64,000 nt of DNA from Fennellomyces sp. T-0311 (Eukaryota > Mucoromycota > Mucoromycetes > Mucorales > Lichtheimiaceae), in the NCBI GenBank assembly GCA_025266875.1, contig JALLLT010000008.1:372001-436000 (forward strand). The letters run 5' to 3'. Shown here piece after piece: positions 36,024 through 47,825 of this stretch. The number at the start of each line of letters is the position of its first letter. The first letter of the stretch is position 1. The position numbers and the translations under genes were made by a program. The notes below the pieces were generated by a model. That model was not told where the DNA came from. It was given only the letters and a program-made list of their open reading frames with translations, and ran no database searches.

Positions 36024-38023
36024 ATGGACACTTTTAGTATTTTGATCATTCGTAACAAATGGTCGATTAGATTGACTGCAATGGTAATTGCCGTTTATAT
36101 GGTATTTGATAATATCATAAGACCACCAGCATCACTTCGCCATATTCCACATTTGCATTTCTTTGCATTTTTCAAAGCATTATTGCAGCAAAAAACGGTT
36201 GATGAGGTAGCCAAGGAGACCACGCTTCCTGCTGCAGCTGCATCCAATAGCGGCCTTTACCTCGTAACTATAAAGCTTTTTTTTTACTTTTTGAACGTAA
36301 TTGCTCATATTTTCTCTCTTTTTTCACATAGCGATGTGATAATCTTGGCTGGTCCGTACGTGTTACTCGTCCAGAATCAATCAACTTACTCTTAAAGAAC
36401 AAGTGTAAGTTTTTAATCATTTTATGGCTTGAATTTACCGAATGCTGAGCCGATGAGACCCACCGTGTTAGATTTGTTTCCAAAAGCAGCGATATCCCAA
36501 GAGAGTCGCAAAGGCACTTTGGCTGGTCGCACATTGATAGGGCCCAACGTTCTCTTTACAACGGGGGATCAATGGAAGAAACAACGTCAGGTAAATATAC
36601 ATTTTGTAGAAAAAAAATTCCATACTCGAATTAACATGACCAATTTGGAAAAATTGCTCATAGATAGTAAATCCTGCGTTTACCCGCTCAATGCCAGTGA
36701 AAACTTTTGGACGATTATCACAAAAAATGATCGATACGATTCAAGTTGATATGGCGAATGGGCTTGTGGATGCGCACGATATCAGCCACCGTTGGGCTCT
36801 TGATGCCTTGGGCGCAACCTCTTTTGGGTTTAACTTTCGAGCACTTGAGGATCGGAATAACGAATGGGTCACGAGATACAACTTTGTCGCAAAAATAGGT
36901 CTCAGGCCCCATTTCTTTGTATTTCCGTTCCTAGAACGCCCCTGTTTTCGCTTTCTTTTTCCTGAACTGCGAAAGGCCCACGATGAGTTGACGATTTTCC
37001 TCGATATGATGGGTGGTATTGCTCGACAGAAGCGTGAAGCATTGCTGAACGGGAATTCGCCAAGGACCATGTATGATGACGACGAAGATCAAGAAAAGGA
37101 TCTTGTCACCTTAATGATTGAAGCGGAAATGCAAGGCCAGGGTCGTTTGACGGACAACGAAATTATGGTAGCCAGATAATGACAGCTCACATTTTATTAC
37201 TAACACTTTGGATGCACTGTAGAGTAATCTTTGCGTCTTTTTCTTGGCAGGACATGAGAGTACTGCAAGTGCAGTTGCATTTGCCATCTATTACCTCGCT
37301 GCTCATCCGGTAATACTTTATACACACGTGAATTTCAATTTTTTTTATTCCAGCACCTATTTCAACATGGATAGGATGTACAACAACACGCCAGAGAAGA
37401 AGCAATCCGAGTATTCGGTGATGGATATGATATTTCACCTACCCTCAAACAAACCCGTGACTTGCCATATATCAACATGGTCATTAAAGAGGTATAGCTC
37501 ACTTCTTACCTGCTTATACACGATAACGTTAACGTGAATGTAACATAGAGTCTTCGAATCACTCCACCGATCGTGAGCACCATCGCTCGTGTTGCCACTA
37601 GCGACACTGAATTAGCCGGTGTTTTTATTCCAAAAGGAACTCGTGTCGGATTAGACATCTACGAACTCCATCGTAACCCTCAGGTCTGGAAAAACCCTGA
37701 TACATTCGATCCTGAACGATTTGCGCCTGGCGGGGAAGCTGAACAAATTGGTGGAATGCCCTGGGCACCGTTCAGCAGTGGAACGCGTCAGTGTATCGGA
37801 ATGAATTTTAGTCTGGTGGAACAACGTGTTCTTTTGCCAATGATGTGTACGTTTTTTTTTCGTTTGGATCAGAGACAAGCTGAACTGACACACTTGTTTT
37901 TTAGTGCGAAAATTTGAATGGAGCCTACCTGAGAATTCGATCCATAAAGATAATGTAGTAACGGAAGGACTGGGCGTGATTCGGCCAAAAGAACTTTTGC
38001 TATCTTTTAAAAGACGCTATTAA
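36024..38023 (+). CDS. Cytochrome P450 monooxygenase (2)
   Basis: Paralogue of the 9.7 kb gene with the same exon plan. The ATG at 36024 (ACCATGG context) gives a membrane anchor (LTAMVIAVYMVF) and hinge (PPASLRHIPHLHF). Exons then give CDNLGWSVRVTRPES, GTLAGRTLIGPNVLFTTG and NPAFTRSMPVKTFGRLS. Next come the I-helix AGHEST (near 37251), the K-helix with E-x-x-R across an intron (MVIKE then SLRITPP), and PERFAPGGEAEQ. The haem loop FSSGTRQCIG has the cysteine ligand. The final exon ends RKFEWSLPENSIH...SFKRRY, stop 38021-38023. Splice joins checked at 36240, 36597/36657 and 37493/37550 keep phase. Membrane-bound oxidation of an unknown substrate is inferred from family membership. The two P450s are on opposite strands, 24 kb apart. 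Confidence 0.9.
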
Positions 38024-40154
38024 TTATGGCTTACAAAAAAGTACTCTATATATCTCGGACAATACTGCCGACACCTATATACCACTCGTAGCTTGTTATA
38101 TAAAATATGTTTCTTCCAGCAGGATGTTTTCTTATCACTCTTCCCGTGTTCTCTAATCTGTGAAATATATTATCAGGATGAAATGAAATCAATATTGCCA
38201 CTCTTATGATATGCTTTTTTAAGAAAAAAATAAGGTAACGTCATAATATTCCTTAAGTTTCTGTTATTAAATAAAAGTGTACCCTATTGTATCGAGACAA
38301 CAATCATTATCGCTATTTTAAGTGTAGCTATGTACAATCACATTGCCTGTTGCAATTAACGTTAGCTTCTTGTACTACTATTGTCCAGAGCATACCCAAC
38401 TGATGATAAGACGTGAAATACGTTGATCTCGGAAAAGGAAATGGTACTTGTTATCGTATTGTCGCAAGGAAAATGATGAATCTGAGGTTTATAGGTGGCT
38501 TAGGATACAAAGAAAAACAAAGTAGTAATGCAGAATGACAGAAGCGTCTGTGCGTAAACGAAGGGCATTTATAATATCACATGCTGATCAGCTTTGCATT
38601 GTATTGCTTGGAGAAACACTTGTGAATTTCCCAAAAAAAAAAAAAAAAACTGGAAACTCCTTGGTACAATAATTGCTTATCGTATGGATCATATATTTTT
38701 TGTGTACTACAAGGATTTTCACTTCAACATACTATTGCTTTTCTCAAAGAGGTAGCCGATTTTAAGCGTGCATTGCTCTGATGGTTACATAAATGAATCC
38801 CCATGGTTGCACTGCCACAATTTGAAATCAACTTATTAGTCTCGTATACTACGAATGGCTAATGAGGCAAATCCGTACCTGAACCATATACAAAAATTGA
38901 TTAACTACCGTTATCCAAAACAAAACCCCTATATTACGGTGGTAATTAATAAACTGTCAACTTTTTTTTTATTCCTTTCCATAGTTGAATTTGAAATAGT
39001 ACGACATGTAAAAAAGATTAACTTCCCCTATTACGAATAGGAAAAGTGGATGTTATAAAGTCATTGTTAAAATAATTATAAGAATATAATCAACGATGAT
39101 CCTTTCCCTTGTACTGCATTTCGATTAAACTTTTCATTATGTAAGTTGCCGATCACCAGAGAAGGAGTTGTCTCATTGTACAGGATTACCGGTCTGCAAT
39201 CAAGGCCGAAGTTGAGTTTCTTTTTTGGTTGCACATGAATTCCGTCAGTTCTTTTATGCCGCTTGAATTATAGTTTTGGATCGTGAGACATAATCCAAAC
39301 TGTAGTTGTTGGTTTTGATAAGTTATTGGCAGAAAAAGTATCCATAAAGATCCATGTGGTTGTTTTCCCAGATGTGCATAAAACAGAAGAAAAACAAACA
39401 AATTTATGGCCGGTTCAGAGGTTGCATAGCAGCGGGTGGTACGTTTTGTGAAAAAATCTTTTTGTGTTCCCAAGGCAACAGACGATTGAAAAAATGGCAC
39501 GATTGCCGCTGTGGTACCATGGGCAATTGAGAACTTTGCGAAAAGAAAAACTGTGTGCTACAATAAACCCACGGAAGCGATGCCGCCTCTACAGCTTATA
39601 CATAAATCAGCTGCATAAACCAAGAACAAGCGGGGGGATTTTTCTTCAAAAAAAAAGTCAGTACTGCAGAATGGATGCGTACGCCATCATATCGTGACAA
39701 ATGTCAATGGGGTCTAGATGACAGCATAGGGGTCAAGCAATTAGAATCAAATTGGGTTCCGAAACAAAGTGAGAGATCAGCAGAAAGCTTCGGGTGATGA
39801 TCCATTTGGCTGCAGTATCAACGTTCCACCGCATGCAGCGGGGAGGATTCTCTGGGCTGCACGGCATTTTACAGGCGGGCAGTGTGGGCTAAAGGGGACG
39901 ACGATGAACGGAAGCAAATCACTGAAGCCTAAACGGGCAAGAAGGTCATATAGTCCCTTTGAAATGATTTTTAATACGATCGGATACAGCCACAGGTGCA
40001 ATGGACGGGCCAAGCGAGAGGCGACCAAAATAGATCTGTCCATATTTATCAATTGTTGTTTTGAAGGTGATGACTTGATTTTTTTCTTTTTCCCTTCTTC
40101 TTTTTCCCTTCTCTCCCCTTTCATTTGTTTCCTTTTGCGGGGCACACACACAGT
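38024..40154. other. Gene-poor stretch upstream of the LRR gene
   Basis: No supported gene. A CT-rich tract (about 40080-40135) directly precedes the LRR gene and is its probable leader. A 13-base A run lies near 38633-38649. Confidence 0.45.
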
Positions 40155-41804
40155 ATGGGTCAGACTGGCAGCAAGAGTCAAGGGACACTGACCTTTGGCC
40201 ACGTTGTCCCCACCTCCAACCACAATACCTCAATCTCCACGCCCAACAGGAGCCGCCATGACCTCGTGCTCTCCAAACCTCATCTCTATGCATTAGCCGA
40301 TTCAGCCTGCGGGCACCAATGCCCCTCGCCTCCTCCGACACCGACCAGCGCCTTGGGACGAGCGGATTCGGCGTACGACGACCACGACGCAGAGCTCGCC
40401 AAAGAGCTTGTGTATATCGATGCAACGTATTACCGCAATGATGATACCCGATCACACGACGATGATGATCACACTGATGCGTACAGCCAGCGCTTCACGT
40501 TTCTCGATGCGTGCGGTGGCAGCGTGGATAAATCAATGCAAGAAATCAACCTCTCGGCCCGCCGGCTGGTCAATCTGAGCTGCAATATTGGGCTTCTGAC
40601 GATGATACGGAAACTGGATCTGTAAGTTTGCAGGCCGTGGTTGGGAGAGATATATCCAGGGGATGTGGCGGGCAATGTCAAAAGATAAATTAAAAGGGCC
40701 GGGGGGAGGTTCCTCTTTGTATCTTACTGCACGTTAGTCATGTAAGGGAGAGGACGGCTCTTGCGTTTAATGAAAGGGGATACTGGTGGCAAACGAGGGG
40801 GACGGGGAGAATGAAACTCACGGCACAATGATAGTTCGCACAATAAGCTTACACACCTGCCCGACGCCATCGGTTACCTGGACAACCTGGAGCAACTACT
40901 CTTATCCCATAATGACCTCCAAGACATCCCCGACACCACCAGCTATCTAACCAAACTTACCGAACTCGATCTCTCGCACAACCGGCTCAGCGACCTGTCG
41001 CCGTGTTTCCGTGTCGTGTCAAAAAAACTGCATACGCTTCATGCATCCAACAATCATATCTCACAGCTCTCCTTCCACATTGTTAACATGACCCATCTCG
41101 CGTCACTTGACTTGTCCGACAATCCCATCCAAGTGCTTCCTGCCGAAATTGCACAACTACCCTATTTACGACGGCTGCAGCTCGACCGATGTCCGCTGCG
41201 AACCGACCAAACGCACGCCTATTCACTACGCCAGCACAGCCCGCCGAGTCTTCTGGAGACTTGCGCGCGCGCCATTGTGCGACATCCACAACAGCATGCA
41301 AAGGCAGTCAACGAGCTGCCGGATCATCTGTTTGGCTATTTACAGACGGCCAAGCCATGCTCGTCATGCCATGGGCCCTATTTTGATACGTATGTGACGC
41401 GAGGCCAGTGGGTGGAAAAGGGGGATATAATGGTGCCCCTGGAGCATCGACTGTGCAGCGCGCATTGGACGAACGAAGACGATCGTGTATTGTACATGTT
41501 CTCATCACAGCCATTACCGAAGCCATCCATCACGCCAATACCCGCGCGGAGTCGACGCGCACATCATCGATGGATGCACAGCCAGTCGCTACTCGACGAT
41601 GCCACCGAGAGCATTCTCGAGCCGGGATCGTCATCGTCATCGCAGCATCAAGAATCCGATAGTGCATCCAAACTGTTATCAAGATGGCGTTCGCAAAATA
41701 AGAAAGTAAACAATCACCGCTCGGGCTTTCTGGCACTGACCAAGCTGAAACGGCCTGCGCACGAAAAACGGCATGAGCGACTGGCAGAGGAGGACGAGCT
41801 GTAG
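40155..41804 (+). CDS. Leucine-rich repeat protein with probable N-myristoylation site and C-terminal Cys motif
   Basis: Two exons (40155-40621, 40835-41804) give 478 residues. The start MGQTGSK fits an N-myristoylation signal, suggesting membrane attachment (inference). About 100 disordered residues follow. Then come typical 23-residue LRRs: INLSARRLVNLSCNIGLL, LDLSNN-type turns across the intron (LDLSHNKLTHLPDAIG), LEQLLLSHNDLQDIPD, LTELDLSHNRLSDLSP, LASLDLSDNPIQVLP. After the repeats a CSSCHGPYFDTYVTRGQW block with a later HRLCSAHW resembles the Cys-containing tail of LRRC58-type proteins. The C-terminus is serine- and base-rich. It is probably a scaffold or adaptor; the partner is unknown. 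Ccc1 follows on the same strand 184 bases downstream. Confidence 0.85.
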
Positions 41805-41988
41805 TGTATATTAATAAAAACGGATTTTTAATGCCCATTTTTCTCCTATGAAAGCCCAAACGTTTCTCCGGCGGGCAACTTCGGCATTGCATCCGGTGAC
41901 ACAAAAAAACGTCGCCGTGTAAAAAAAAGAAAAGGTGCTGCATCGCACAGAGCCAATTTTTCCTCTCTTTCTCTCCTTTGAACAAAAC

Positions 41989-42977
41989 ATGCCCTCGTTT
42001 CTAGATCGACTACGCCGGCGGCCTTCTCACGAGTATCTTCCTGTGGGTCACCGGGAAGAGCACTTTGAATCGGCCGAGGTGGTGCGTGACGCTATTATTG
42101 GATTATCTGGTATGACGAATGCTTTTCAGCTGTCGGTGTTGTCGCGCTAAAAAAAAAAAAAATCCTGTGCGCTACAGATGGCTTGACGGTTCCATTTGCC
42201 TTGGCAGCTGGTCTGTCTTCGCTTGGCAACAGCAAGATTGTTGTCTATGGTGGTGCTGCAGGTAAATACGAACCTTTCAGCTTTAGCTTGACACTAAACC
42301 CCCTCCTCCATAGAACTCGTCAGGTAAAACTAGACTGATGAAAAAAATAACAGGTTGACGTCAATGTGTACTCATTCTCGGAAAAGTGGTGCGATTTCGA
42401 TGGGATTGGGAGGATATTTGGCTGCATTATCCGAGATGGAACATTACTCTACAGAACGACAACGAGAGGAACGAGAGGTTGAGGAATGTCCGCAAGACGA
42501 AGAGGATGAAATTGTCGAAATCTTGGAACCGTATGGCCTCGACCGCCAAACCATCCAGCCCGTGATCGATAAACTCAAGGCAGATCCGGAAAAATTTGTT
42601 GATTTCATGATGAAGTTTGAGTTGAACCTTGAAATGCCCGACCCAAGACGAAGCTGGGTATGCTTTCTCTGTGCATAGGTGTAGCTTTTTCTCACGTTTC
42701 CCGGTAGATTTCCGCACTAACCATTGGTCTTTCATACTTTGTTGGAGGGTTGATCCCGTTACTTCCCTACGTATTTGTCGATGACTCAACCTTGGCCTTG
42801 TATATTTCCATTGCTGTCACCTCGCTTACATTGTTGATTTTCGGCTATTGCAAATCACGCCTGGTCAACCCCAAAGGTGCTTTCAAGGGTGCTATCCAGA
42901 CATTGCTTATTGGTGCTCTTGCAGCAGGCGCAAGTTATGCCATTGTGTATTTGCTTCCATCCGAAAACGATCTCTAA
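41989..42977 (+). CDS. ccc1: Ccc1/VIT1-family vacuolar iron/manganese transporter
   Basis: Five exons (41989-42109, 42178-42261, 42314-42323, 42387-42657, 42708-42977) join in phase to 251 residues. The family signature is complete: VVRDAIIGLSDGLTVPFALA, then AGLSSLGNSKIVVYGGAAEL, then SISMGLGGYLAA-type sequence (AISMGLGGYLAALSEMEHY). A charged metal-binding loop with many Glu residues follows (REEREVEECPQDEEDEI), then the last helices (YFVGGLIPLLPYVF; ALYISIAVTSLTLLIFGY; LLIGALAAGASYAIVYL). It imports Fe2+/Mn2+ into the vacuole and protects against iron excess. Exon 3 is a 10-base microexon; using the nearer acceptor at 42353 would instead add 11 or so residues in frame inside a conserved helix. 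Confidence 0.92.
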
Positions 42978-43058
42978 ACACTCATCCCTCATGTATCATT
43001 ATCCTCCAATACAGATACCGCCCAATACACTTTATGTTTTTTCCTGTTTTTTATTTGT

Positions 43059-44004
43059 TTACGAAGCATGCATTGACAAGTTATCCATCATATGCTCAAC
43101 ACGTGCTCGGTCCGCTTCTCCGTCGAGATACTGTTGGCCCCCGTCATCCAGAAAGTTCCTTTGAACATACTCCTCGTATGATCTGTACTGCGTCGTGTCT
43201 ATGACAACAATAACTAAGTAACATGTTAATCCGTCATGCATCAGCCCACATCTTACCATGTGATGACTGTGCCTGATCGAGTACAGAACTAATCGAGTCC
43301 CATACTTCCGGTTTCCTCGCTCGAATCAATTCGTAAATCTTCAACAGCGTGTCTGACCATTGGATTCCGGCTACCATGTCCGTATCAACAATCTCGCTAA
43401 ATGCCGCGAACAACACCTCATCATCGAGGATACGGCGGATACGAAGTAAAAGCATGTCCGTTGAGTCTTTTTCATCATAGTGAATATACGATCATCTCGT
43501 TCTCGCAATACAAAGCATACCTTGCTCAGTTGATTGACGTTGTTGCTGAAGAACCGATTCAACACCTACACGTGTTGTATGATCCAAAGTTTTCAAGAAA
43601 CTAGCAATCGATCGCATCACTTCACCATGTTGCGCATCTGAACTGTCCAATAACAAGCTTCGGACAAAGGCTTCGAGCTGGCTGTCGTTTTCAAGGACTG
43701 ATTCGACGTGACGAATAAAGAAAAAGCTTTCTGTCACACGAACCAAGAGTGAGTCGTATTGAGGATCTTGTCTTGCTGAGGCCAAAATGTGCTGCAATTC
43801 TGGCCACAATGCTTGACGCTCAGGTGTCGCTGTCATTACGCTTTCAAGCTGTGTCACGACAGAAGTGAACAGTTCGGGACTGTATCGCGGTAACTTGAGC
43901 AAGTTCTCAAACTGTTGCTGATAGTCGTCTACGCATGTAAATGTGGATCGAACTGCACAGAGGTAATTGTAAAGATGAATTGCGGAATGGGGATGACTAG
44001 CCAT
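43059..44004 (-). CDS. Helical protein of unknown function
   Basis: Three exons (44004-43521, 43466-43257, 43213-43059) join in phase to 282 residues. I do not recognise the family. The sequence is predicted mainly helical from its pattern (YNYLCAVRSTFTCVDDYQQQ; LLRIRRILDDEVLFAAFSEI; DTLLKIYELIRARKPEVWDS) and could be a HEAT/ARM-like or adaptor fold. The C-terminal exon contains DTTQYRSYEEYVQRNFLDDG and QQYLDGEADRARVEHMM. There is no signal peptide or membrane segment. In-phase splicing across both introns and an even codon pattern make it a real gene. It is convergent with ccc1, 81 bases apart, so the two 3' ends are close. Confidence 0.75.
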
Positions 44005-44478
44005 GGTTTCATTCGCAAAGAAAAGGATTACCGCTGTGCTATTTTTTAAACAGAGCTAGAGCGAAATCACCAACTGCATGAACGTCATTTTGCTGGATTT
44101 AGACACTGATTTATCGCTATTTTGAACGCTGATCTATGACAGCTCATCCGTAGCAAACCGCATATTGTTAAATGTGACCCCTCGCTGCTTCACCGAAGAA
44201 GAGGTTCAAGTATAGCCGGGAGAATAGTTTACACATCCGGCACAGAGCATCCATGATGAGATCGTGTTCATTCAACGGTATCTACCACCAGACAATGATC
44301 ATGACGCCCTAGATAGAAGTGTCTCTGTCACCAATTATTCGATAGTACACTGTAATAGCGCACAACATGTTTGTTACTTGACGGATCTCGTCCAACACTG
44401 ATATTGTACCACGAAGACGTGATAGACAGATTCGAAAACGACTGCGCCTCACTTTGCTCTTGTACGTTTCATCGACTC
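44005..44478. other. Spacer between the helical-protein gene and third F-box locus
   Basis: 474 bases with no coding signal. It holds the promoter of the minus-strand gene ending at 43059. Confidence 0.4.
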
Positions 44479-45999
44479 AAATGAGCAGCATTCAGAGACT
44501 GGAATCTCTGCCATTCGACATTCTGGACAACGTTTTCAGCGGTTTGACATTCCATTAACGTCTACGATCAAGTACAATGTGTAGGTCTTTGCGCTCACTA
44601 ATTTTCAAATGGTCTGGAATGTGGAAAACACTCTCAACCTTTGACGGTCATACCATTATGCCAAACCTCACAAACTACAAACAATACATCCAAGGCTCCG
44701 ATGTGAAGTACCTGCGTGTAGACGAGGCTAATGGTCGAAGGCCAATTGCCTTGGCACAAGTGATTGACTTTCTGTCGGAGAAAGGTTGCACCAGCATTGA
44801 GCACAGTATGCGATAACATGTTGATCAATGGAACAACTCATATTTTATTAGTCGAGTTTTGTGTAAATTGGGTTATTAATACCAGTTTCTTGGATACTGC
44901 AGCCATTTGCAGCAACAGCTTAACTCGCGTCGATCTTACCATCACACGATACATGCCTTCCCCTATTACACTAGACCAAATCTTATTGCGCTGCCCAAGC
45001 CTCAGAAAATCATACTTCGTTTCGTTACCATGGCAAAAATTGCAACAATCTTCATCATTAATCGGTTTTCAACACCACAACCTTATCGATCTAGCACTGT
45101 ATGTCCACGACCAACAAGCCATCCTACCTCGAATAGACATTGGTGAATACACGTTTGTTCTGTCACCATACCTCATGTCAACATCGAAACTGCAACGCTT
45201 GTGCTTGGGATACACCAATACGAACAGATCACCTGTTTCACTTCCTTCACTACACGAACACTGTCCCTCTATTGTCAGTTTTTATCTTTCAAAAGGCATC
45301 GAAGGAATAATGTATGCAAGAGAAACAGACTGGCTGATGCAACAAACGCCAGTTGGACTGGTGGATTGGGTCTCATGCATCTATCCGATGATTCGCCAAA
45401 GATGAATATTTTACGACACATCATCAACGAAACGCATGAGCGTCTGACGAGTGTGAAACTCATAAGACTCTCATTACTTTCTCAATATACTTTTGAATTC
45501 ATGTCGACGCTTGTGTTCCCTTCTCTAACCCGCCTAGTAATATCTGGTCAGAACTGCTACGGCTCCGCTCCCTCTTCGTAATTTCCTGGCACGTTCAGTA
45601 CCGAATTTGATCTCTCTTACGCTTCACATATACGATTTTTCGGAAGCTGACGAGATACTGCAAGTAGTTGCTTCGAATATAAAACGTTTGGAGCATGTGG
45701 AGCTATCAGACTCCTATTCCGGCTTTACCTCTAACCAACTTGTTCGCTTCTTTGAAGCGATGGCTAGTGGACCTTTGCGAACTATCGTTTTGCATAACGT
45801 GCATGCTCTAACAGCTCAAGTATTAAGCAACATCGTTGCAAAGTACCTAGATATTGATGAAATTGTGATTATCCCTCCTGGTGATTCGTTGGTACGCGAA
45901 CTTGTCATATTTTTTGATAGTTGGTCATTGGAGCGTCGCCTCAACAAGCTTCATATCCATATATATGAAATGAAGAGCAACACCCCGTTAACCTTCTGA
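44479..45999 (+). pseudogene. F-box/LRR pseudogene
   Basis: The ATG at 44479 opens MSSIQRLESLPFDILDNVFS, an F-box start, but a TAA interrupts the F-box at about 44557. The frame then continues as MCRSLRSLIFKWSGMW. Downstream LRR-type sequence appears in changing frames: ILLRCPSLRKSYFVSLP (44980), LPSLHEHCPSIVSF (45243), FEFMSTLVFPSLTRLVISG (45495), PNLISLTLHIYDF (45604), LEHVELSDSYSGFTSNQLV (45690). At least two frame changes (near 45375 and 45575) plus the nonsense codon make this a dead gene. It is related to the 28.4 kb locus. Confidence 0.8.
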
Positions 46000-46319
46000 T
46001 CAGGACTATATTACAAAATTCCTGGCAGATATGGACAAGCTCGCAAAAAATGGACGTATGAAACGAAATTTCAGAAGAAATGGACTCTCGCAGTGGAACC
46101 CAAAAGAAAATGGCAATACAGTACTCGACGCGGTATTGTAAATCACACTACCTTTAGAGAACATATTAGATGCAAACGTGAAATATAACTACATCTAGTA
46201 GCTTTATAATTTTTGAATTTTGTACCTTTTTTCTTTTTTGTGATATCTTTTGTCGTTTGCATAAACCACAACATGATTATGGCTTATGCATCATTTACCC
46301 TTGTTTGCTTATTGACAAC

Positions 46320-46720
46320 TGTGGTGAACCACTACATGTATGCACACAATGGAGATCGGTCAAACATCCATTCTAGCACATTCCATCAGACGAACACTCT
46401 GGAAGAGTATTGATGACTACGATATTAACGGTATTACCTTACACCGGTTTCAAGGAAGCTGAATGATGCTCTACAGGACATGCACCTATCACAGAGTACA
46501 CGGAGTCGATATTTGCCGTCGTCGGTAAAACATAAGACGAACACGCAACCCGATATGTCCTCGACCAAGTATCATTTATCCAGGAACGGATATTAGAATC
46601 TCCAGTAAAAGATATAAAAGAGAGAGAGTTGATCCATAATAAAGGATATACAATTATTCAGATTCTCAACGAATTCTATTCTTGTTACCAGTTTTATATC
46701 ATATAACTCTCTCACCACCA
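46320..46720 (+). mobile_element. Solo LTR, family C, copy 1
   Basis: 401 bases from TGTGGTGAACC to CACCACCA, flanked by CAAC on both sides, with a TATA-like TATAAAAGAGAG near 46613. It interrupts a repeat unit whose uninterrupted form is seen at 54581-54660 (reverse strand). A related, truncated copy is at 59123-59372. There is no internal retrotransposon sequence. Confidence 0.7.
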
Positions 46721-47097
46721 CAACGGGTTACATTAATTTTCCGATCTACAGCCACATCCCTATCCTTGCTATGCGTCCCTCATAATAAAATTTAACATCA
46801 AACCCATAGATAATACAGTCCAGAATAAAGATTTTTTTATTATCAAATGTCGTGTACACTTTTAGAATTAAAGGTTATATCTGCTGTGATCTGCTGCAGC
46901 AAAGTGCAGCCTTACAAAAGGCTGCCTGTACGCACGAAATAAAACTTTAGTTTTTAATCTGGTAAACATCTGCTCTCATAATCAGCTTTGACATTGGCCG
47001 CTATGTTGCGCAAAAGCTATTACAACAACGGCATTAGCAAAAAAAAATCATACATAGAATATATAAAAGAAGAACTCAGGTAGAACCTGAAGAGGTT
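46721..47097. other. Repeat remnant and AT-rich spacer
   Basis: 46721-46790 continues the inverted-repeat unit found at 48572-48608 and 54541-54600 (GATCTACAGCCACAT). The remainder shows nothing recognisable. Confidence 0.5.
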
Positions 47098-47179
47098 GGT
47101 AACAGTGAGATTCGAACTCACGCCTCTTGCGAGACCAGAACTTGAGTCTGGCGCCTTAGACCAACTCGGCCATGTTACC
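47098..47179 (-). tRNA. tRNA-Leu (anticodon CAA)
   Basis: An 82-base minus-strand gene. The acceptor stem GGTAACA pairs with TGTTACC. The D-arm region is GGCCGAGTTGGTCTAAGGC, the anticodon loop CTCAAGT carries CAA between CCAGA and TCTGG, a class II long variable arm follows, and the T-arm is GTTCGAATC. There is no intron. It reads leucine UUG codons. Confidence 0.95.
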
Positions 47180-47764
47180 TTGTGTGATTATGGATGAAGA
47201 ATAGCGTAATATAACATAATATATTGTGCAGTTTCCAACTATAATAATAATATATAGTCTTAAACAGTCTTTATCTATGCTAATACTTAGCAAATAATTC
47301 ATTTGATGTAGATCAGTATTACTTTTCTTTATAAAATTTTTAATTACTCCTATAGTAAAAAAGAAAAGTATTAATTATAATTAGAGCTTAAAATATAGGC
47401 AGGCAGGTCTATAGACTACCTATTTTAGCTTAGTATTTTTAGGCATTAGACCAGGAAAACTGTATGTAAATGCATACTTAAACAGGCACAGCCCTATATA
47501 GTGGCTCACTTATTAGGTTACTGGCCCAATTGAGTGTCCAAATGTAAAGTATATATATTTTCTTTATAAAATTGTCATATGTAATATTTCAATAGATATT
47601 TACTTCTTTGATTTGTCTATTGATTTCTTGATATGACTTCTGATTGATAAAGTGTCAAAAATGTATAATTAAAAGTTAGAAAAAAAGGGAGTTTTTCTAC
47701 TGTCCTTTAAGGAGTGACTTATTTATACTAGTAAGAATTAACTAATGAATAGAAATACAGCTTG
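47180..47764. other. AT-rich spacer
   Basis: Very AT-rich, with short direct and inverted words, but no gene or element end that I can define. Confidence 0.4.
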
Positions 47765-47825
47765 TGTTGTATCCACAATATAATTATGGCTTATGCATCA
47801 TTCACTTTTGTTGCTTATTAGCAAC

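Noticed and set aside
39777..40455. Long minus-strand frames overlapping the LRR gene start
   Set aside because: No domains, arginine-rich shadow composition, and they oppose a well-supported gene.
46213..46413. 66-residue open frame with hydrophobic start
   Set aside because: It spans the border of an LTR and a repeat unit; the frame is a by-product of repetitive sequence.
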